Positions 14,205 to 21,593 of a DNA stretch of 33,324 bases are shown piece after piece. The stretch covers positions 1-33,324 of the IMG/VR virus record IMGVR_UViG_3300028837_002155; one strand, given 5' to 3'. The position numbers were made by a program, and so were the translations under genes. Below the pieces are notes generated by a model. The model was not told where the DNA came from and did not search any database. It was given only the letters and a program-made list of their open reading frames with translations. This stretch comes from a virus. The number at the start of each line of letters is the position of its first letter. The stretch's first letter is position 1.

Positions 14205-14468
14205 ACAGGATTCTATTCAATATATTCTATATGCGCCCGCGTAAGGATTACCTTAAGTCCTTTACTGGCAAGGGGTTACGTCGAACATTTTAACAACTTG
14301 ACATAAAACCTTGACAGTAAACAAGTTACACAAAATACGAGAATTCGTGTTTTACCTTACTTCATACCTGATATGTGTGTTTTGTTTTTTAGCATGTGCG
14401 CTAATAGAGAATAGAAATTCCTGTATTTCCTGTAAGTCCTTTACCAACAATAAATTACAAAAAATTAC
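14205..14468. other. Gene-free AT-rich control region
   Basis: No coding frame is convincing here. An exact 12-bp direct repeat TAAGTCCTTTAC occurs at 14254-14265 and 14433-14444. TTCCTGTA is repeated near 14418-14434, and two TTGACA boxes lie at 14298 and 14311 without good -10 partners. Together with AT richness and the adjacent primase this is a candidate replication origin, by inference only. Confidence 0.5.
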
Positions 14469-14502
14469 GCAACAATAATAGTCATTAAGGCTAGTATAGG
14501 AT
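14469..14502 (+). promoter_or_regulatory. Rightward phage promoter (bipartite)
   Basis: GCAACAAT (14469-14476), 13 bases, GCTAGTATA (14490-14498), then GGAT. It is the divergent twin of the leftward promoter. It lies about 150 bases upstream of the primase-helicase start, and the palindromic sites at 14564 and 14642 lie in the intervening leader. Confidence 0.7.
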
Positions 14503-14563
14503 AGAAGGAAATATATAATTTTCTGAGTTGAGTTCAAACTTTCAAACTCAAAATCTCAATCTC

Positions 14564-14577
14564 TGAGTTCAAACTCA
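14564..14577. promoter_or_regulatory. Palindromic site in the primase leader
   Basis: TGAG-TTCAAA-CTCA with perfect 6-bp arms. A degenerate copy (TGAG-TTCAAA-CTTT) lies at about 14529, making a cluster downstream of the rightward promoter. Confidence 0.7.
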
Positions 14578-14641
14578 CGCTTTAGTCTTAAAATCTAATT
14601 TTAAGCTATTCATGTGGGTCCGTCTCAGGCGTCCGGGAGAT

Positions 14642-14655
14642 TGAGTATGAACTCA
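14642..14655. promoter_or_regulatory. Palindromic site over the primase start codon
   Basis: TGAG-TATGAA-CTCA contains the ATG (14647) of the primase-helicase in its centre, so a bound protein or RNA hairpin would cover initiation. Confidence 0.7.
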
Positions 14656-17325
14656 GATCCTCTACAAACTGAAGCTATCAAGAAATTTCTTGAAGCCAAC
14701 ACTCACAAAGACTTAGCCGATCTCTACACGGAAGATATGGAGGTCCAAGTCCTTGCAGCGCAGGATAATGGCACACGAGTCGCCGGTGAGTATCTAGGCC
14801 GCGCTTGGAACGGTTGGGCAGATCCACAAGATCCCAGCCTCATCTGGAAATCGTTCCGCATTCCTTACAAGGCGAAAACGGTTCCTGAATATAATCCCAG
14901 AGAACAAAAGTGGCCACTTGGTTTGCACGCCGAAGGAATCGGGATGACCGGCTGGAATTGGGTTCAGCGCAAATCACTTTGGGTTGCTTATGATTTCGAT
15001 TCTATTGCAAACCATACACAAGGCTTGACAGCTGACGAACTTGAACAAGTTAAAGTTGCAGCTGTATCTATCCCTTGGGTCACAGTGCGAAAATCAACTT
15101 CTGGAAAAGGTTACCACATTTACGTCTTTCTGGAAGGTGTAAGAACTGAGAATCACACCGAACACGCTGCCATCGGTCGTGCAATACTTGGTATGCTCTC
15201 CGCGAAAACAGGATTTGATTTCAAAAGTAAAGTAGATTGTTGTGGCGGAAACATGTGGGTATGGGCGCGCAAGATGAAAGGTACAGACGGCCTGACTCTT
15301 GTGAAAAAAGGTGTTCCACTAAAGGAAATCCCACCAAATTGGCGAGACCATGTTGAAGTAGTTAAAGGTTCACGTCGTAAAAATCTTCCAAGATATGTTG
15401 AAAATACTGATATTAATGAGTTTGAAGAACTTTGTGGAACAAGACCACGTATCAAACTAGATGAAGTTCACTTAAAGTTACACACCTATTTAGATGAAAT
15501 GGGTGCTCAATGGTGGTGGGATGCCGATCACTGGATGATGGTTTGCCACACCGCTGACTTGAAACGATGCCATACTGATCTTAATCTCAGAGGCATCTTC
15601 GAAACAATAGCTACTGGTAAAGAAGCACCTGATCATAATGCATTTTGCTTCCCCATGAAAAAGGGCGGATGGTCCGTTCGGCGATACTCGGAAGGCGTTC
15701 AAGAACATGCATCATGGGAGCAAGATTCACAAGGCTACACTAAATGTTTCTTTAATCATGAACCTGATCTTAAAACAGCAGCAAGATCCAATGATGGTAT
15801 TGAAACCGAGAAAGGCGGTTTTGAATTCACTGAAGCTGAGGTTGCACTCAAAACTGCATTAAGCCTTGGAGCAAATGTCACACTTCCTCCATGGGCCATG
15901 AATCGCACAACTATCCTCAAGCATCATAAAGTTGATGGTCGTCTCATTATGGAAGTTAAACGCGAACCTTCTGATAATGGGGGAGAAATGCGCGGCTGGC
16001 GAGAAGATAAAGGTTGGTGGAAACGAATTTTCAATACTCGTGTTACACCAGTTACTGAACCCGAAACAGGTAATAACGATGATTTAGTGCGTCACCTTAT
16101 TACGGACAGTGGCGATGACTACGGTTGGGTTGTAAATACAGGTGACAATTGGAATACAGAACCGTTAGCCCATGTCAAATTGAGTTTAAAATCACTATCT
16201 TATGTTGATCGCGAAATAAACGCAATTCTCGGGCAATGTGTATTAAGAGGTTGGACACTGGTGAATATCCCTTTTGATGATGAATTCCCCGGAGATCGGC
16301 GATGGAATAGAGGCGCTGCGCAACTTAAATACAAACCTAAATTAGAAGAACCCTTTCATCATCCAACATGGTCTAGAGTTCTTAACCACACCGGTGCGGG
16401 ATTAGACGATGCCGTTAAAGATAACGCTTGGTGTCAAGTAAATGGTATTATGACCGGAGAAGAATATTTGAAGCTTTGGATAGCATCAATGTTTCAACAA
16501 CCCGCAGAACAATTACCTTATTTGTTTTTCTTTTCAGAGAAAGAAGGGACAGGAAAATCAATTTTCCATGAAGCCCTTAACCTTCTTATGACGAAAGGTT
16601 GTATGGAAGCTAATGACGCATTAATGTCTAGCGGTAACTTCAATGGGGAATTACAAAACGCTGTTTTATGTTATGTGGAAGAAGTTGATCTTACCAAACA
16701 CAAAGAAGCGCGTGCAAAAATTAAGAATTGGGTAACAGCTAAACAGCTTACGATTCATCCTAAGAATCAAACACCTTATTCAATCACAAACACCACACAC
16801 TGGGTTCAATGTGCAAATTCACAAACACACTGCCCTGTTTTTACAGGTGATACACGCATAACAATGTGTCATGTCTCGCTCTTAAAAGAAATTATCCCGA
16901 AAGGACAATTACTCCAACTTCTAGAAAAAGAAGCGTCTGATTTTCTTGGGGCAGTGATGTCAATTGAATTACCACAACCTGAGGACAGACTCAGTATCCC
17001 TATCATAGAAACTGAAGAAAAGAAAACAACAGCTAGAAACAATATGTCACCGCTTGAGATGTTTATCGATGAATGCTGTCATCCTATAGAAGGTGCACTC
17101 GTCCCTTACGGTGACTTTTACACTAAGTTTGTTTCTTGGCTCGATGCCGAAGATGTAGGTAATTGGAGCAAAATTCGTGTTGGTCGAGAAATACCTCGTA
17201 CCTTCCCGAAAGGGCGTAATACATCCGAGGGTGGTAAGTTCTTTGTCTCTAATTTAAGTTTCGACTCAGAAACAAAGCCAAGTAATCCTTGGCGACTTGT
17301 GGGCGACAAGCTCGTGCGCGCATAA
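14647..17325 (+). CDS. Primase-helicase (AEP primase-polymerase + SF3 helicase)
   Basis: 892 aa from ATG 14647, with GGGAG seven bases upstream; the longer frame from 14614 lacks this. An archaeo-eukaryotic primase-type domain has D116-F-D118, S152-GKGY-H157 and D197. A superfamily 3/D5-like helicase has Walker A E-G-T-G-K637-S638, Walker B CYVE678-E-VD681 and the sensor stretch WVQCANSQTHCPVFTGDTRI. Such fusions prime and unwind phage DNA at the fork. It is the first gene of the only rightward operon, and pairs functionally with the family A polymerase. Confidence 0.9.
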   Translation: MNSDPLQTEAIKKFLEANTHKDLADLYTEDMEVQVLAAQDNGTRVAGEYLGRAWNGWADPQDPSLIWKSFRIPYKAKTVPEYNPREQKWPLGLHAEGIGMTGWNWVQRKSLWVAYDFDSIANHTQGLTADELEQVKVAAVSIPWVTVRKSTSGKGYHIYVFLEGVRTENHTEHAAIGRAILGMLSAKTGFDFKSKVDCCGGNMWVWARKMKGTDGLTLVKKGVPLKEIPPNWRDHVEVVKGSRRKNLPRYVENTDINEFEELCGTRPRIKLDEVHLKLHTYLDEMGAQWWWDADHWMMVCHTADLKRCHTDLNLRGIFETIATGKEAPDHNAFCFPMKKGGWSVRRYSEGVQEHASWEQDSQGYTKCFFNHEPDLKTAARSNDGIETEKGGFEFTEAEVALKTALSLGANVTLPPWAMNRTTILKHHKVDGRLIMEVKREPSDNGGEMRGWREDKGWWKRIFNTRVTPVTEPETGNNDDLVRHLITDSGDDYGWVVNTGDNWNTEPLAHVKLSLKSLSYVDREINAILGQCVLRGWTLVNIPFDDEFPGDRRWNRGAAQLKYKPKLEEPFHHPTWSRVLNHTGAGLDDAVKDNAWCQVNGIMTGEEYLKLWIASMFQQPAEQLPYLFFFSEKEGTGKSIFHEALNLLMTKGCMEANDALMSSGNFNGELQNAVLCYVEEVDLTKHKEARAKIKNWVTAKQLTIHPKNQTPYSITNTTHWVQCANSQTHCPVFTGDTRITMCHVSLLKEIIPKGQLLQLLEKEASDFLGAVMSIELPQPEDRLSIPIIETEEKKTTARNNMSPLEMFIDECCHPIEGALVPYGDFYTKFVSWLDAEDVGNWSKIRVGREIPRTFPKGRNTSEGGKFFVSNLSFDSETKPSNPWRLVGDKLVRA
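15837..15850. promoter_or_regulatory. Palindromic site TGAG-GTTGCA-CTCA
   Basis: Exact match inside the primase-helicase gene. A TGAG-TTTAAA-ATCA variant lies at 16181-16194. Confidence 0.5.
16980..16993. promoter_or_regulatory. Palindromic site TGAG-GACAGA-CTCA
   Basis: Exact match inside the primase-helicase gene near its 3' end. Confidence 0.5.
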
Positions 17326-17428
17326 CAAGGTCTCAGAATAGGTACAGTGAAATGGGTTATCCTATAACTACACATGTTGACGAAAACGGCCGAGTTTGCA
17401 CTAAATGCAAAATATATAAATCTTGGTC

Positions 17429-17442
17429 TGAGTTTGGACTCA
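17429..17442. promoter_or_regulatory. Palindromic site TGAG-TTTGGA-CTCA
   Basis: Exact match inside the frameshifted HNH gene, in the zinc-finger coding part. Confidence 0.5.
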
Positions 17443-17756
17443 AAGCGAATGGTGTTAATGGTCACAATTCACTTTGCAAATTATGTTGGAATAAGAAACA
17501 TAGATTATTAAGAAAATTTAGTAATTATGGTTTGACGGTAGAGCAATATGAAGCTATGTATGCACGCCAGAATGAATGTTGTGCAATTTGTAATGAGAAA
17601 ATTACATTAGAATGTATTCACAGTAAAAATACGCTTGTATTGATCATGTTGGTTACGTTCTTGTAAAAGTCCGTGGTCTTTTGTGTCATAACTGTAATGT
17701 TATGTTAGGTATGGCAAAAAACGACCTAAAAATTCTTGAAACCGCCGCTGCTTATT

Positions 17757-17770
17757 TGAGGACAAACTCA
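17757..17770. promoter_or_regulatory. Palindromic site over the kinase RBS and start
   Basis: TTGAGGACAAACTCATG: GAGG is the Shine-Dalgarno sequence and the second half-site runs into the ATG. The layout is the same as at 9378. Confidence 0.7.
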
Positions 17771-18330
17771 TGATTATAGTTGGAATCGGGTATCGTAAGG
17801 GAAGAGGTAAAGATTCCCTCGCCAATTTCATTAAAGACCATCTTTCAATTAACTGCAAAGGTTGCACTGTAAGAGTTGTGGGATTTGCAGACAAACTCAA
17901 AGATATCTCATACCAACTTTTCAGTTGGGCAGGTCTACAGCGTGGAATCTACTATGAGAGTCATTATCAGATGAAAGAAGAAATCCTCCCGGCAATCGGC
18001 ATGTCACCACGCGATATTTGGATCGCTGTAGGCAATGCATTGCGAAAAGTGTATTCTAAATCATGGATTCATTTTTTAACAAAGAATCCACAAAACGTCG
18101 ATGTTTTGTTATGTAAAGATTTAGGTTTCGTGAACGAAGCAGAAGAAATCCGTGCAACCAAAGGCGGTGTATTAGTCAAAATGGAACGTGAAGGTCCAAT
18201 GGCAACTGATGGTCGTGAAACTGAACTCGATGGTTGGTTGGATTGGGATATTATCGTCAAGAATCATGGAACACTCCATGATCTTCAACGAACAGCTGTA
18301 CAAATTTGCACGGAGTATATACTCAAATGA
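17770..18330 (+). CDS. Deoxynucleoside monophosphate kinase
   Basis: 186 aa. The N-terminus MIIVGIGYRKGRGKDSLANF has a P-loop G-x4-GKD/S at residues 7-16, typical of phage dNMP kinases (T4 gp1-like). It is followed by FADKLKDISYQLFSWAGLQ, common in that family. It phosphorylates dNMPs to dNDPs to feed replication. GAGG of the overlapping palindrome lies six bases upstream of ATG 17770. The start overlaps the end of the frameshifted HNH frame. It overlaps the next gene by ATGA. Confidence 0.85.
   Translation: MIIVGIGYRKGRGKDSLANFIKDHLSINCKGCTVRVVGFADKLKDISYQLFSWAGLQRGIYYESHYQMKEEILPAIGMSPRDIWIAVGNALRKVYSKSWIHFLTKNPQNVDVLLCKDLGFVNEAEEIRATKGGVLVKMEREGPMATDGRETELDGWLDWDIIVKNHGTLHDLQRTAVQICTEYILK
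18312..18325. promoter_or_regulatory. Variant palindrome over the exonuclease RBS
   Basis: GGAG-TATATA-CTCA, one base from consensus, with a 12-bp perfect core GAGTATATACTC. It contains the GGAG Shine-Dalgarno sequence and ends two bases before ATG 18327. Confidence 0.6.
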
Positions 18331-18998
18331 AGCATTTTAATGGCCATCTACCAGCTTCGATAGACGTGGAAACTACGGGGTTCATCCCCGGATATCATGA
18401 TATTATCCAAATTGCAATTTTGATTTTAGACCCGATGGACATGAAGCCAATGAAACATATTCTTCCATGTTATTTGAACATGAAGCCAAAACGGCCAGAA
18501 AATATGGATCATAAGGCAATGCACATAACTCGCATTAACTTTGCAAAATTAATGCAACGTGCCCTTGATCCTTGGGATGCCGCTGACATCTTTGAGCAGT
18601 GGTTTGAGGCGCTTAAACGCGATAATAACAAACGCAAAGCTGTTCTTGGAGAAGGTAAGAAGCTGTTACCAATAGCACAAAACTGGGTATTTGATAGAAA
18701 CTTCATTATTGATTGGTTAGATGGACTTACAGATCCTGTAAATGGAGAATATTGCAATTTCGAATCATTCTTTCATCCATGGGTTCGCGATACATTAACT
18801 ATTGCTCAGTTTCTTAATGATAAATATGTCATGGACCCAAACTGTATTTTACCGCATAAAGTTCCATTTCCAAAATCAAATCTCGGGTATCTCTGTTCAC
18901 AACTTAAAATCAAAAACCTTCAACCGCATGACGCTTTGCAAGACTGTCTTGCGACTGCTGCGGTCTATAGGAAGATGATTCGCGGGGAAATTCCATAA
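18327..18998 (+). CDS. DnaQ-like 3'-5' exonuclease
   Basis: 223 aa from ATG 18327 (the ATG at 18306 is less well placed). Exo I motif D13-V-E15-T-T-G-F, Exo II region AQNWVFDRNFIIDWL, Exo III H-D-A-L-Q-D-C-L. This is the DEDDh pattern of epsilon/RNase T-type exonucleases. The polymerase already carries its own proofreading domain, so this enzyme may process ends, RNA or host DNA instead. It is the last gene of the rightward operon, and its stop is one base from the stop of the convergent tail operon. Confidence 0.85.
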   Translation: MKHFNGHLPASIDVETTGFIPGYHDIIQIAILILDPMDMKPMKHILPCYLNMKPKRPENMDHKAMHITRINFAKLMQRALDPWDAADIFEQWFEALKRDNNKRKAVLGEGKKLLPIAQNWVFDRNFIIDWLDGLTDPVNGEYCNFESFFHPWVRDTLTIAQFLNDKYVMDPNCILPHKVPFPKSNLGYLCSQLKIKNLQPHDALQDCLATAAVYRKMIRGEIP

Positions 18999-18999
18999 A

Positions 19000-19317
19000 T
19001 TATGATAATCTAGAAGGACATTTTCCGCAAATTTCAAGATTCACATCTTGATTCCTCTTCTCACAATTTGGATTATTACATTGGCAAAAAGTACTCATGT
19101 TTCCATTGCTATTAAGTAACGGAGCTACCATTCGATATACACAAGGTGCTGAGTTTAAAATCAGTCGTCTTGGATTCTTTGGGTCGTGTACGTACCCATT
19201 CTTCTTTGGCGCCATCCCAATATAAAGCAAACTTCCATCCGGTCTTTCAACCGGATCGGTAGATTTGTTTTCTGGTATCTTCTTGCGAACTCTTTTCGCG
19301 CCACCGCAACATCCCAT
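19000..19317 (-). CDS. Cys-rich small protein (105 aa)
   Basis: Begins MGCCGGAKRVRKKI. The C-terminal region has CQCNNPNCEKRN, then ICGKCP, which could form a zinc site. GGAGG lies eight bases before ATG 19317, which overlaps the previous stop as TAATG. It is the last gene of the leftward tail operon. No family is recognised. Confidence 0.75.
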   Translation of the reverse strand: MGCCGGAKRVRKKIPENKSTDPVERPDGSLLYIGMAPKKNGYVHDPKNPRRLILNSAPCVYRMVAPLLNSNGNMSTFCQCNNPNCEKRNQDVNLEICGKCPSRLS

Positions 19318-19577
19318 TATTTTTTCCTCCGTTTATATGGATATTCTCGTGCCGTGATATTCTCAATTGGAATGAACAAAATATCTAATTCTCCAGTTTG
19401 AGATGTGCCTTGCGCGAGTGCTACCCTGGATTCATCCTCGTGTGCAACCCAACCAAGGCTTCTATTAATAATGATCCCACATTGGGCTACATCATCTCGG
19501 TGAACACGATCCCCGCTTCCTACCGCGTCACGCCAAATAATCCAACATACCTCAGATTTTTTACATGGATAATCCAT
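19317..19577 (-). CDS. Hypothetical protein at the end of the tail operon (86 aa)
   Basis: ATG 19577 is chosen because GGAGG lies six bases upstream. The pattern WIIWRDAVGSGDRV, then GIIINRSLGWVAHEDESRVA, and finally LFIPIENI resembles small phage proteins found near tail genes that have a beta-barrel pattern (W.D....G.....D.R..L...IP). The role is unknown. It is tightly packed between the baseplate-like gene and the last gene. Confidence 0.7.
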   Translation of the reverse strand: MDYPCKKSEVCWIIWRDAVGSGDRVHRDDVAQCGIIINRSLGWVAHEDESRVALAQGTSQTGELDILFIPIENITAREYPYKRRKK

Positions 19578-19579
19578 AG

Positions 19580-21514
19580 TTAACCTCCAAGAGGACCATC
19601 TTTCATACCTTGCCAAGCTTCAGGATTAGAAGGTCGTCCTGCTGCTGTAATTGCAGGGGTTTCTGGCTCTTCACATTCAGCACCCCATTTATCCGCAACT
19701 ACCACATGACCTGTCATACCAGCAATAACACCCCAATCGCCAACACAACCTTGACTACCGGATGCTTTCCATGCAGCTCCTGCTGCATCAGCAGCTACTT
19801 TGGAATTGAACCAAATATATGATGAACAATCAGAACCTACACTGAAATTATGTGTCATTGGGATACCACAATCACCTTCAGTACCAGATATCAAATCATC
19901 ATCCATTTTAACGGTCATAATTTCGCCCATACAAAGTCGCACAGCTGCAGCACAATTATCTTGTGGCTCTTCAGGTAAATCATCCTGAGGATCTCCATCT
20001 CCATCACCTCCACCCTCACCTGTTTGAGTATTTTCATCGGTATTTTTATTATCGCGGGAATCTTGTTGTTCATTTTTAGTTGTGTTTTCAATCCATTCAG
20101 GACCTCTTGTACCTAATGGATTTTTTGTTGTTCCTACATTTCCACCACTCTCACCTGGAGTATCATCAGTTGGTTTTTTATCATCCTTATCAGATGGTGA
20201 AGGATCACCTTGATCCTTACTACATTTATCTGAATATGGACTTGGACCGGGACCCATACTTGCTATACTTTTACAGCCACCCGCTGAAAAAGTTATTTGT
20301 TGTCCCGGTTCTAATACTGGGGGAGCTAATGGATGTAAATCCGGAGGTTCTACATCAACATTCGGTCCAGAACCACCGACTTTTCCTTGCGTATAATCCT
20401 CCCTTTCAGGATAAAGATTAGAAATATCAATATCAGCAGGCCATGCAAAAATATAAGGTTCTCTTTCGCCTGATCGTACAGGTGTCCAGAATTCAAATTC
20501 AATTTCATTATTATCCGAGTTATAGGTTGCTTTTTCAATAAAACATTTTACTTTTGAATCAGAAAAATCAGAAAGATCAATTTCTGCTATATCAAAAACT
20601 TCAGCTTGAAGTTTGGTTAATGGTGTCTTACACTTGATTTTTCGCCAAGTGTTTGCCATACGTATTAACCAAAAAGTTGCAGTTTTTTCAACAAGTTGAT
20701 AATATTTGAATGTAAAAAAATTAAATACTTGTTCTTGTGTTCCATACCTTAATATGTTATACCTGAGAATTGCTTTATTTGGATCAGTATAAACATGATT
20801 TGGTATCCATTCCGCTACAAACTTAGTTACAAGTTCTTCAGTTTCTGTGTGTGTCATCATAAATGATTTTGGAAGTATATCAGTTTCAGTGATTTCAATA
20901 TCTTTTGATGGTTCCTCGGATAAATAAGTCAAAAAGAACACATCATTCCTAAGAACCAAGGCACATCGTTGTTGAAAAGCTATTTGTTGTAATAAATCTA
21001 AAATATTTCCTCTCTCAAGAAGAGGAAAATCCATTGGGTACTTATCACCAAGTTTCGTTTTAACAGCGTTAAAAGTTGTCGCATCAACACTAAATACAGT
21101 GTATTTATCAATCAACCATGTTAAAATATCAACGGTGTTTGGCCCGACACTGGATGTTAGCGTCACATATATTTCATCTTCATACCCTTCATCACGTTTA
21201 CTTAGAGGTTTTGACATGACAACTTCAGTAACCGTGTATTCAACAAAATCAGAATAACGAGTTGTATAATAATCAGATGGTACAGATACAAGTTGTCTGA
21301 TTCCAGATGCTTTGAATGTTCGATAAGCAGCAACACGCAGTACAGTACTGGGAAGAATATTACAAATATACACAATTTCTTCATTCCCAAGCATAACTAC
21401 TTCACAACCAGGTTCTGCCCAAAAGAAATCGGCTTTTGGAAAAGCTGCTAAATAATCCCAACCAGTATCTCCCGGATCATCACCAGGAGCACAACCTGTA
21501 GCATACATTCTCAA
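19580..21514 (-). CDS. Tail hub/baseplate-like protein, C-terminal part
   Basis: 644 aa from a TTG at 21514 (642 from ATG 21508). No good Shine-Dalgarno sequence is present, and the frame is open and coding-like back to 21598 (DNCEERKEHTTGLQVSGRDV). This strongly suggests it continues the upstream 21594-22505 frame through a +1 shift. Residues 1-350 are a folded domain (WLIDKYTVFSVDATTFNAVK; LLQQIAFQQRCALVLRNDVF). About 420-545 is a low-complexity Asp/Gly/Pro/Asn linker. The last 100 residues are Cys- and Gly-rich. Position after distal-tail genes fits a tail hub or baseplate role. Confidence 0.75.
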   Translation of the reverse strand: MRMYATGCAPGDDPGDTGWDYLAAFPKADFFWAEPGCEVVMLGNEEIVYICNILPSTVLRVAAYRTFKASGIRQLVSVPSDYYTTRYSDFVEYTVTEVVMSKPLSKRDEGYEDEIYVTLTSSVGPNTVDILTWLIDKYTVFSVDATTFNAVKTKLGDKYPMDFPLLERGNILDLLQQIAFQQRCALVLRNDVFFLTYLSEEPSKDIEITETDILPKSFMMTHTETEELVTKFVAEWIPNHVYTDPNKAILRYNILRYGTQEQVFNFFTFKYYQLVEKTATFWLIRMANTWRKIKCKTPLTKLQAEVFDIAEIDLSDFSDSKVKCFIEKATYNSDNNEIEFEFWTPVRSGEREPYIFAWPADIDISNLYPEREDYTQGKVGGSGPNVDVEPPDLHPLAPPVLEPGQQITFSAGGCKSIASMGPGPSPYSDKCSKDQGDPSPSDKDDKKPTDDTPGESGGNVGTTKNPLGTRGPEWIENTTKNEQQDSRDNKNTDENTQTGEGGGDGDGDPQDDLPEEPQDNCAAAVRLCMGEIMTVKMDDDLISGTEGDCGIPMTHNFSVGSDCSSYIWFNSKVAADAAGAAWKASGSQGCVGDWGVIAGMTGHVVVADKWGAECEEPETPAITAAGRPSNPEAWQGMKDGPLGG

Positions 21515-21593
21515 AGCGCCAAAAACACCTGGATTATAAACATCACGTCCACTTACTTGAAGACCAGTAGTATGTTCTTTACGTTCCTCACAA

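Larger units (their letters stand above)
17352..17773 (+). pseudogene. Frameshifted endonuclease VII-like HNH gene
   Basis: The first frame (17352-17666) encodes one zinc-finger unit (GRVCTKCKIYKSWSEFGLKA, then LCKLCW) and CAICNEKI. The reading then shifts at the A-run near 17624-17628. The other frame gives CIDHVGYVLVKVRGLLCHNC, then NVMLGMAKNDLKILETAAAY, and ends at 17773. One base is gained or lost. The usual D-H-D-H is D-H-V-G, so a catalytic histidine also appears lost. Its final codons overlap the kinase start (ATGA). It is probably decaying, though programmed slippage cannot be excluded. Confidence 0.8.

Noticed and set aside
14298-14316. Two TTGACA boxes as sigma70 promoters on the plus strand
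   Set aside because: No acceptable -10 hexamer lies 16-18 bases downstream of either. The bipartite element at 14469 is better supported.
14352-14537. 61-codon frame in the control region
   Set aside because: AT-rich chance frame covering the rightward promoter. No ribosome binding site.
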